Position numbers and translations under genes: made by a program. Of a DNA stretch of 5,736 nt, positions 1 through 4,980 are shown in pieces. Source of the DNA: Chloroflexota bacterium (lineage in GTDB: Bacteria; Chloroflexota; Anaerolineae; UBA7937; JACPPX01); contig JACPWV010000191.1 of the NCBI GenBank assembly GCA_016196905.1, forward strand, positions 1-5,736, written 5' to 3'. Under the pieces are notes generated by a model. It saw only the letters and a list, made by a program, of their open reading frames with translations, did not search any database and was not told the origin of the DNA. Numbering within the stretch: the first letter of the stretch is position 1; the number at the start of each line of letters is the position of its first letter.

Positions 1-1
1 C

Positions 2-640
2 CGCGAGGCGCGCCTCTTTATCTTGGACAAAATGGAGGGGGCCATCGCGCAGCCGCGGCCGGAGCTGTCTCCCCACGCCCCGCGCATCACCCTGCTCAAG
101 ATCGATCCGGAGAAGATCGGCCTGGTCATCGGTCCCGGGGGCAAGACCATTCGCAAGATCATCGAGGAGACCGGGGTCAAGATCGACGTGGAGGACGACG
201 GGACCATCTTCATCGCCTCTACCAACGGAGCCTCGCGCGATCGCGCGGTGGAGTTCATCCGCGCCCTCACCGAGGAGCCCGAGATCGGCAAGATCTACAC
301 CGGGAAAGTAAAAAGGGTCACCGACTTCGGGGCCTTCGTGGAGATCCTCCCCGGGCGGGATGGGTTGGTGCACGTCTCCCAGTTGGCCGATTACCGGGTG
401 CCTAAGGCGAGCGACGTGGTCAAGGTGGGGGACGAGATCATGGTCATGGTCATCGACATCGACGAGGACAACAAGATCCGCTTGTCTCGCCAAGCGGTCC
501 TGGAGGGATGGACCGCGGAGAAGGCTCGCGAGATGGATCGCAAGCCGCCCCGGGCAGGTCGAGGTCCCGGCGGTGTGCGGCGCCCACCCCGCCGAGCGGG
601 CCCCCCTCGCCGCCCCGGCCGGTCTCCCAGGGACGAGTGA
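2..640 (+). CDS. pnp: Polynucleotide phosphorylase, C-terminal part (5' end outside window)
   Basis: This is the C-terminal 212 residues of PNPase, the phosphate-dependent 3'-5' exoribonuclease that degrades mRNA in the cytoplasm. The frame is open at the left edge, and the first residues (REARLFILDKM) match the end of the second RNase PH core domain, so the real start lies upstream. A KH RNA-binding domain covers about residues 28-90 of the fragment and has the GPGGK loop at 44-48. An S1 RNA-binding domain covers about 94-168, with the typical VTDFGAFVEI and DGLVHVSQL stretches. After the S1 domain comes a low-complexity tail of about 40 residues, mostly Arg, Pro and Gly (RRPPRRAGPPRRPGR), ending in SPRDE. 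PNPase tails vary between species, and a basic tail would be expected to bind RNA or partner proteins, but that is inference. A clear terminator follows 28 bases after the stop, so this is the last gene of its transcript. Confidence 0.96.
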   Translation, partial: REARLFILDKMEGAIAQPRPELSPHAPRITLLKIDPEKIGLVIGPGGKTIRKIIEETGVKIDVEDDGTIFIASTNGASRDRAVEFIRALTEEPEIGKIYTGKVKRVTDFGAFVEILPGRDGLVHVSQLADYRVPKASDVVKVGDEIMVMVIDIDEDNKIRLSRQAVLEGWTAEKAREMDRKPPRAGRGPGGVRRPPRRAGPPRRPGRSPRDE

Positions 641-667
641 GCGTTCCCCCCTTTAGAGAGGATCGGG

Positions 668-704
668 CGTCGCGTGGGTGCTTCCCACTGCGGCGTCTTT
701 TCTT
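668..704 (+). terminator. Intrinsic terminator of pnp
   Basis: The arms CGTCGCGTGGG (668-678) and CCCAC-T-GCGGCG (684-695) form an 11-pair GC-rich stem with one bulged T at 689 and one G-T pair. The loop is TGCTT (679-683). A T-rich run, TCTTTTCTT (696-704), follows directly. Its position shortly after the pnp stop and before the next gene fits Rho-independent termination of pnp, and it separates pnp from the TerC gene. Confidence 0.85.
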
Positions 705-818
705 GCCAGGGCCATGAATAACCAAGCACTGGCCTCCCCGGGCCCAACTCCCGTCGAGTCTCTACAGCGCGGTGCAGCATACTGCGGGCACGGGAACCGC
801 CAGCCATAAAGGAACCCC

Positions 819-1694
819 GTGGATCTGACCGTCCTTCTGATCATACTCCAGCTGATCTACCTAGAGGGCATTCTCTCCATCGACAATGCCGCTGTCCTGG
901 CGGCGCTGGTCTCTCCCTTGCCCAAGGACGAGCAGGTCCCTTGGCCGGGTCCCTTGCAGTGGCTCAGGCGGCCGGTTCACCGCCTCCTGGGAGGGCAGCG
1001 CATGGCGGCCCTCAAGGTGGGGTTGCTGGGCGCCTATGTGGGCCGCGGCCTCATGCTGTTTTTGGCTAGTCTGGTGATCCGCAACCCCTGGCTGATCATT
1101 CTGGGTGCGCTCTATCTGGTCAAGCTCGGCGCGGAGCACCTTGGGACAGATGAGCCTGGGGAGCGGGACAGCGCCTTCGCCTCGCATAGAACGCAGGGGA
1201 GAGGCTTCTGGGCCGTGGTGCTGACGGTTGAGTTGGCGGACCTGGCCTTCAGCCTGGATAACGTGGTGGTGGCGGTGGCTCTCTCCAAGGAACTCTGGGT
1301 GATCCTGCTGGGCGTGTTTTTAGGGATCGTGACCATGCGCTTCGCCGCAGGCATCTTTGTGTACCTGATCGACCGCGAGCCCGCCCTCAAACCCGCATCC
1401 TATGTGTTGGTCCTAGTGATCGGTCTTGAGCTGCTGGCAGAAAGCTTTTTCAGCCTACACACCGACGCGGGGGTGAAGTTTTTGATCTCCGCCTCCATCG
1501 TGGTAGGGGCACTCCTCTACGGACACGTCCCCCTCATCCGACGCGTCGTCCAGCTGTTGCGTTGGTTCCGGCCCTTGCTGGGGCTGGTGAACCACCTCTT
1601 CGACCTGGCGCTGCGACCGCTACTCATCCTCTTCGAGGTGATCGTCGGGGGGGTGCGCGCGGGCTTCCGCATCCTGGAAGCCAGGCGAGAATAA
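819..1694 (+). CDS. TerC/YkoY-family integral membrane protein, probable metal (Mn2+) exporter
   Basis: This 291-residue polytopic inner-membrane protein carries both signatures of the TerC family. These are an acidic motif in the first helix (EGILSIDN, residues 16-23) and its counterpart in the second half (ELADLAFSLDN, 138-148). Hydrophobic segments lie at about 1-31, 66-87, 89-106, 131-152, 157-184, 192-211 and 219-235. A basic, amphipathic region of about 50 residues follows to the C-terminus. Members such as YkoY, YceF and Alx act in manganese efflux, and the acidic residues in the helices are thought to bind the ion; the substrate here is inferred from family only. The start is GTG at 819, preceded by AAGGA (809-813) with a 5-base gap. 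The 114 bases between the pnp terminator and this start hold no convincing promoter, and I do not recognise the yybP-ykoY manganese riboswitch that often precedes this family. The AI-2E-type gene follows and is probably co-transcribed. Confidence 0.9.
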   Translation: MDLTVLLIILQLIYLEGILSIDNAAVLAALVSPLPKDEQVPWPGPLQWLRRPVHRLLGGQRMAALKVGLLGAYVGRGLMLFLASLVIRNPWLIILGALYLVKLGAEHLGTDEPGERDSAFASHRTQGRGFWAVVLTVELADLAFSLDNVVVAVALSKELWVILLGVFLGIVTMRFAAGIFVYLIDREPALKPASYVLVLVIGLELLAESFFSLHTDAGVKFLISASIVVGALLYGHVPLIRRVVQLLRWFRPLLGLVNHLFDLALRPLLILFEVIVGGVRAGFRILEARRE

Positions 1695-1705
1695 ATAACC
1701 GGACC

Positions 1706-1728
1706 CTGGTGAGAAGTCTCTCGTCCAG
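1706..1728 (+). other. Intercistronic hairpin between the two membrane-protein genes
   Basis: CTGG (1706-1709) pairs with CCAG (1725-1728), and GAGA (1711-1714) pairs with TCTC (1719-1722) around the loop AGTC. A T-G pair (1710 with 1723) and one bulged T (1724) join the two stems. No T-run follows (the next bases are TTAAAA), so it does not look like a terminator. It may be a processing or stability element within a shared transcript, or chance. Confidence 0.3.
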
Positions 1729-1740
1729 TTAAAATGGCCA

Positions 1741-1747
1741 AGGGGAG
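1741..1747 (+). promoter_or_regulatory. Shine-Dalgarno sequence that decides the start of the AI-2E-type gene
   Basis: AGGGGAG lies 4 bases before the ATG at 1752. The alternative in-frame ATG at 1734 would put this sequence inside the coding region and has no purine-rich site at a useful distance upstream. The ATG at 1752 is therefore preferred, though the short spacing leaves some doubt. Confidence 0.55.
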
Positions 1748-1751
1748 ATCC

Positions 1752-2987
1752 ATGGCACAGCGGTACTCGAGCTCCCAGCCCTGGAACGAGCCCACCAAGC
1801 GCTGGGTCCTGGCCGGCGTGGTGCTGCTGACCACCATCCTATTCTGGCGCCTGCGTGAGTTGATTCCCCCCTTGGTCATTGCTGCCTTGCTGGCCTATGT
1901 CCTCACCCCATTGGTGGGCGCGCTCACACGCCGCACGCGTCTCTCGCGCACCTCAGCCAGCCTGGCGGTGTATCTTCTGTTTATCCTTTTGTTGGTAGCA
2001 CTACCCTCTTCCTTTGCCCCCAGCTTGCTCCAGCAGATCCGCTCCCTGCGCATCGATCTGCAAGACATCATTCAAAACCTGACCACATTCATCCAGCAAT
2101 ATCAAAGAATCGACATCTTCGGCTTTCCTTTGGATTTGCAACCGTTTTACGACGAGCTGCGCTCCCAACTCAACAGCGCTCTGGCCACCCTGGCTCAACG
2201 CTCCGTGGATGCGGTGGCCGGAGCCTTCTCGGGGATTTTGTGGCTGATCTTCATCCTGATCGTCTCCTTCTATCTGGTCATGGACGGGGAGAAGCTAGTA
2301 CGCCATTTGGATCGGCTGACCCCGCCCGATTATCGCGGGGAGATCGCCCGGCTGCGCGATGAGATCGCTGAGATCTGGAACGCCTTCCTGCGCGGCCAAC
2401 TTCTATTGTCCTTTTCGGTGGGGCTGATCACCGGCTTGGTGATGTGGATAGTGGGCGTGCCCAACGCCCTGCTCCTGGGACTGCTGGCCGGAATTTTAGA
2501 GATCATCCCCAACCTGGGTCCGGTGCTGGCCGCCATCCCGGCGGTGGCCCTGGCCTTCTTTCAGGGCTCAGATCGCCTTCCTTTGGGCAACGAATGGTTT
2601 GCCCTTCTGGTCGTCCTCCTCTATCTCGTCATTCAACAGTTCGAGAACTATGTCTTCGTTCCACGCATCCTGGGGGCCAGTGTAAAGCTGCATCCGGCCG
2701 TGGTGATCGCCGGAGCAGTGGCCGGGGCGAGCATCGCCGGCCTGCTGGGCATCTTCTTGGCCGCCCCCACCATCGCCAGCTTCCGCCTTCTAGGAGGCTA
2801 CCTTTACGCAAAGATCTTACAACCCAATCCCGACCCCATAGGGACCCCGCCCTTCTTCGCGAGCCCCCTGTCCACCCCGGGTGGACCCGGGGAGGCCCCT
2901 CCCAGGCCAGAGCACAGCCGCCGACGGGGACGAAAAAAACCCAACCGAGTTGGGGTCCGAGCTAAGCCACGGCGACGCTCTAGATAG
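1752..2987 (+). CDS. AI-2E (PerM/YdiK) family transporter
   Basis: This 411-residue membrane protein belongs to the AI-2E transporter family. Hydrophobic segments lie at about residues 18-32, 38-56, 70-90, 159-179, 216-238, 240-270, 284-297 and 315-345. A hydrophilic stretch of about 70 residues sits between the third and fourth. The family's most conserved motif is present as EIIPNLGPVLAAIP (250-263), and QQFENYVFVPRILG (295-308) followed by LHP is also typical. The name comes from E. coli TqsA, which affects autoinducer-2 export; most homologues have no proven substrate and some act as ion antiporters, so no substrate is claimed here. The last 50 or so residues are an unusual Pro-rich then Arg/Lys-rich tail (RRRGRKKPNRV, ending KPRRRSR), expected in the cytoplasm. 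The DNA for part of that tail also forms the def terminator on the opposite strand. The start at 1752 is chosen for its Shine-Dalgarno sequence; ATG 1734 would add six residues. The 3' end overlaps def by 8 bases, tail to tail. Confidence 0.9.
   Translation: MAQRYSSSQPWNEPTKRWVLAGVVLLTTILFWRLRELIPPLVIAALLAYVLTPLVGALTRRTRLSRTSASLAVYLLFILLLVALPSSFAPSLLQQIRSLRIDLQDIIQNLTTFIQQYQRIDIFGFPLDLQPFYDELRSQLNSALATLAQRSVDAVAGAFSGILWLIFILIVSFYLVMDGEKLVRHLDRLTPPDYRGEIARLRDEIAEIWNAFLRGQLLLSFSVGLITGLVMWIVGVPNALLLGLLAGILEIIPNLGPVLAAIPAVALAFFQGSDRLPLGNEWFALLVVLLYLVIQQFENYVFVPRILGASVKLHPAVVIAGAVAGASIAGLLGIFLAAPTIASFRLLGGYLYAKILQPNPDPIGTPPFFASPLSTPGGPGEAPPRPEHSRRRGRKKPNRVGVRAKPRRRSR
2933..2954 (-). terminator. 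Intrinsic terminator of def, inside the AI-2E-type coding sequence
   Basis: Read on the - strand, CCCAAC (2954-2949), loop TCG and GTTGGG (2945-2940) form a perfect 6-pair stem, followed at once by seven Ts (2939-2933). It begins 25 bases past the def stop codon. On the + strand there is no T-run after the stem, so it should act only on def transcription. The A7 run stands out in the GC-rich + strand coding sequence, where it encodes Lys-Lys. Confidence 0.8.
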
Positions 2988-3534
2988 CGGCCGCCACCGG
3001 TCGGGGCACACTCTCCTCTGGCGGGCTGGGTTGTTCCAGCTTCCGCAATTTGTCCAGGCTCTCCAAGCGGTCGGTGAACAAGATGCCGTCCAAGTGGTCG
3101 ATCTCGTGCTGGAAGACACGAGCCAACAACCCGCGCACCTTGACCCGCATCGGCTTGCCTTTGAGGTTTTGCCCCCGCACCAGCACGACCTCAGCGCGTT
3201 TCACCTCGCCCACGTAACCGGGGATGGAGAGACAACCCTCGGTCCCCTCCACCTCGCCCCAGGCTTTGACGATCTGCGGATTGCACAGGATGTAGAGCTT
3301 CCCGGTCTGGTCCAGCTCGTCCACAGCCCGTTCATCCTCGGGAGAGATCTCGGCCACGAAGACGCGCAGGGACACCCCGATCTGCGGGGCGGCCAGGCCG
3401 ATGCCCGGCGCGGCGCGCATGGTATCCACCAAGTCACGCACTAAGCTGGCCAAGGATGGGTCGAAGCGGTTTACCCCCCTCGCTTTTTGGCGCAGGACCG
3501 GCTCGCCAGCCACGGCGATGCGTCGCACAGCCAC
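2980..3534 (-). CDS. def: Peptide deformylase
   Basis: This 184-residue cytoplasmic metalloenzyme removes the N-terminal formyl group from nascent proteins. All three family motifs are intact: GIGLAAPQ (residues 44-51), EGCLS (99-103) and QHEIDH (142-147). The metal ligands are therefore Cys101, His143 and His147, and the catalytic acid/base is Glu144. The opening, RRIAVAGEPVLRQKA, and the length are normal. Translation is drawn from GTG 3534; GTG 3528 is an alternative two codons in, with AAGG (3537-3534) five bases before it. The gene has its own probable promoter in the 3' end of the upstream pseudogene and its own terminator inside the convergent AI-2E-type gene. It therefore looks like a self-contained unit. 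It does not sit beside fmt, its common partner in other bacteria, within this window. The stop codon overlaps the convergent gene by 8 bases. Confidence 0.97.
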   Translation of the reverse strand: MAVRRIAVAGEPVLRQKARGVNRFDPSLASLVRDLVDTMRAAPGIGLAAPQIGVSLRVFVAEISPEDERAVDELDQTGKLYILCNPQIVKAWGEVEGTEGCLSIPGYVGEVKRAEVVLVRGQNLKGKPMRVKVRGLLARVFQHEIDHLDGILFTDRLESLDKLRKLEQPSPPEESVPRPVAAAI

Positions 3535-3593
3535 CTTAAATACACCCCCGACTCATCTCACCAAGCCGCGCATCCCAAACTCGGATCTTAATA

Positions 3594-3622
3594 AATATAC
3601 GCACGGCCGCGCGGCCCGTCAA
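3594..3622 (-). promoter_or_regulatory. def: Probable sigma70-type promoter of def
   Basis: On the - strand, TTGACG (3622-3617) is a 5/6 match to the -35 consensus. It is followed by exactly 17 bases and then TATATT (3599-3594), a 5/6 match to the -10 consensus. Transcription would begin near 3587, giving an untranslated leader of about 50 bases before the def GTG at 3534. The site overlaps the last codons of the degraded methyltransferase frame. This is the best promoter match I see in the window. Confidence 0.65.
3605..3616. repeat. 12-base perfect palindrome within the def promoter spacer
   Basis: GGCCGCGCGGCC reads the same on both strands and fills most of the 17-base spacer between the -35 and -10 boxes. 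Its position would suit a repressor or activator site, but GC-rich DNA produces such palindromes by chance, so a regulatory role is only a suggestion. Confidence 0.4.
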
Positions 3623-4667
3623 ACAAGAGGGTTTCCCTCGATCCTGAGCTCTGTTGAATTTCGATCAAACGATATTTGCCCCCGGCCAGCAGCGCGCTCA
3701 AATCGCGAGCGAACTTGGGGGGATCGCAGGATACGTAAATGGTTTTTGGGCGGGCTGATTCTAAGAAGTGCTTCGAGGGCTCGCCGTTCACAGCCCCGGC
3801 GGGGTGGGTCCAGAATGGCGCTGTCCACGGCTCGATCGAAAGTGGGCAACACCTCCTCGACCGGTCCGGCCATGAACTCGACGTGGGGCGTGTCCGAGGA
3901 GGATCACCTGGGCCACCCGCTGGGCCAGGGAGAGGCCTAGCACGCCCACGCCTGAGTAGGCATCCAACACGATCTCATCGCCGCGTGGATCGGCGTAGCG
4001 CTGAACGATCTCGATCGGCTCCTCCAACTGAAAAAAGCTGCGGGCTGAGACGCGATAAGTTCGCCCGGCGACCTCCTCATGGAGATACGCATCACCGGAG
4101 AGTGTGGTGGGCGCTCCCTCCTCAGAAACGAGCACGCAATCCATAGGCTCGTCGATTTCCAGGCAGGCAGCTCCAACCCCTGCAGCTCGAGGATGAGCAT
4201 ACGCTCACCGGTGCGCGTCCCGACGCGGAGGGAGAGGCGACGCGTTCCTTGGAAGTCGAGTTGGAGCGAGCGAGCTGGACGTGATTACGGTAGCGCCAGG
4301 GCTCCTGCATGCCGATGCAAGGCCGGAGCGGCGGAGCCTGGATGCGTGCAATGCGGCGCAACTGGTCGCGCAAGATCTCCTCCTTGAAGCGAAGCTGGGC
4401 TGCATAACTCGCATGTTGCCCTTGAGATCCACCGCAGGGGCCAAAGTGCGGACAGGGCGGGTTCACCCGACCAGGCGAGGATTTGATTATACGCACCAGC
4501 CGCCCGCGCGCATAGCTGCGCCTCTCCTCAACCAGCTCCACCTCTTCACCGGGCAGGCCGTAGGGCACGAAGACCACCTTGCCCCGATGTCTCCCGATGG
4601 CCTCGCCGCCGTGGGCCATATGAGTAAGGGTCAGACGAATGGGCACCTTGCCTTCTCGCCGTACTGC

Positions 4668-4694
4668 CTTATACTAGGGTTGGAATTGCCCCAA
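4668..4694 (-). promoter_or_regulatory. Weak candidate promoter of the former methyltransferase gene
   Basis: On the - strand, TATAAG (4673-4668, 5/6 match to -10) lies 21 bases before the GTG at 4646. TTGGGG (4694-4689, 3/6 match to -35) is 15 bases upstream of it, which is short. A 6-base inverted repeat, GGTTGG/CCAACC (4696-4691 and 4683-4678), spans the spacer. It could be an old promoter-operator of the gene that has since decayed, but the -35 is poor. Confidence 0.25.
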
Positions 4695-4709
4695 CCTCGA
4701 ACTGTCGCC

Positions 4710-4758
4710 TACATGGCGTGCGTTTCCTGATGGTACATGGCACGCGTACCATGTGCCA
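4710..4758. repeat. Cluster of three ACATGGYRYGCG motifs, two forming a hairpin
   Basis: Three related 12-base units occur here: ACATGGCGTGCG (4711-4722, + strand), ACATGGCACGCG (4735-4746, + strand) and ACATGGTACGCG (- strand, 4754-4743). The second and third face each other and share CGCG at 4743-4746. Together they form an imperfect inverted repeat, TGGTACATGGCA (4731-4742) against TACCATGTGCCA (4747-4758), with 10 Watson-Crick pairs, one G-T pair, one mismatch and a 4-base loop. No T-run follows on either strand, so this is not an ordinary terminator. It may be a protein-binding cluster or the remnant of a small repeat element. Confidence 0.5.
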
Positions 4759-4920
4759 GCGATCGGGGATAGAGGTTGGGGACGCGCTTTCTGTTGGGCT
4801 GTACTCGACTCGGTGTCAAATCGGCTCCCCTCGATTCTAACACGGATCGAGACTACGTCGCTAAGCTTTGTTCCCTAGGCGAACTCAGGCGGGGCCCCCG
4901 TCCATCTTCATCGATATCCC

Positions 4921-4954
4921 AATAAGAATGGGCCTCGCTTCGATCGAGGCCCAT
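4921..4954 (-). terminator. Intrinsic terminator of gdhA
   Basis: On the - strand, ATGGGCCTCG (4954-4945) and CGAGGCCCAT (4937-4928) form a perfect 10-pair stem around a 7-base loop. TCTTATT (4927-4921) follows. It lies 26 bases after the gdhA stop codon. The stem is strong and the T-run modest, so termination may be incomplete. Confidence 0.75.
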
Positions 4955-4980
4955 CATGGATCTCCAGCTTGATCCAAACC

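Larger units (their letters stand above)
3588..4646 (-). pseudogene. rlmD: Degraded RlmD/RumA-type 23S rRNA (uracil-C5)-methyltransferase
   Basis: Intact relatives use S-adenosylmethionine to methylate a uridine of 23S rRNA. Here the protein can only be read by changing frame. Starting at GTG 4646, the first frame gives the TRAM domain (MAHGGEAIGRH, then VVFVPYGLPGEEV), the Fe-S region (CPHFGPCGGS) and PWRYRNHVQLA, ending near 4269. A second frame gives LQLDFQGTRRLSLRVG to LELPA (4266-4162). A third gives EIDEPMDCVLVSEEGAPTT, SARSFFQ and the SAM motif DAYSGVGVLGLSLA, to about 3905. The second frame returns with VEFMAGPVEEVLP and the motif LDPPRRGCERR, to about 3762. A fourth segment has the catalytic YVSCDPPKFARDL, ending at TAA 3590-3588. 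About 35 residues are missing after HVQLA, a few after SFFQ and about 20-25 after the SAM motif. One base appears lost near 4162 and one A gained near 3762. Sequencing error could explain single-base changes but not the multi-residue losses. The family assignment is firm; the exact target uridine cannot be told. Confidence 0.88.
4647..4980. other. Gene-free stretch between gdhA and the methyltransferase pseudogene
   Basis: I find no believable coding sequence, tRNA or insertion-sequence end in these 334 bases. At the gdhA side there is a small hairpin, TGGATC/GATCCA (4957-4962 and 4971-4976), followed by the gdhA terminator. The ACATGG repeat cluster lies at 4710-4758, and a weak promoter-like pair sits just before the pseudogene start. 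The middle, about 4760-4920, holds nothing I recognise. Isolated TTGACA (4819-4814) and TAGAAT (4839-4834) on the - strand lack partners at proper spacing. Confidence 0.6.

Noticed and set aside
391..807. Open frame on the - strand opposite the pnp 3' end, 138 codons
   Set aside because: It is a shadow of the pnp S1 domain and tail and runs through the pnp terminator. It has no recognisable domain or ribosome site.
2933..2939. A7 run in the AI-2E-type gene as a slippery site for programmed frameshifting
   Set aside because: It is better explained as the T-run of the def terminator on the opposite strand, and a shifted frame gives no meaningful product.
2444..2965. Open frame of 173 codons on the + strand within the AI-2E-type gene
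   Set aside because: It lies wholly inside a well-supported family gene in another frame, and its translation is low-complexity Arg/Pro/Gly-rich with no motif.
2881..3444. 187-codon + strand open frame antisense to def
   Set aside because: The - strand encodes peptide deformylase with all three catalytic motifs; the antisense frame is a GC-rich shadow.
3401..3940. 179-codon + strand open frame across the def start and the pseudogene
   Set aside because: It spans a promoter and two unrelated - strand genes and shows no domain. Long open frames are expected by chance at this GC content.
4685..4710. GTTCGAGG-type sequence on the - strand as a possible tRNA T-arm
   Set aside because: No acceptor, D-arm or anticodon stem can be assembled around it.
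4281..4730. 149-codon + strand open frame antisense to the pseudogene's 5' part
   Set aside because: The - strand reads a clear TRAM domain and Fe-S region here; the + strand translation has no recognisable features.
4791..4819. Perfect TTGACA on the - strand as a possible promoter for the pseudogene
   Set aside because: At 16-18 bases spacing the -10 positions read CCAACA, CAACAG or AACAGA, which do not resemble TATAAT.
4834..4864. TAGAAT on the - strand as a -10 box
   Set aside because: The -35 position at 17 bases reads AGCGAC, and the nearest TT-start hexamer, TTAGCG, is 19 bases away and a poor match.
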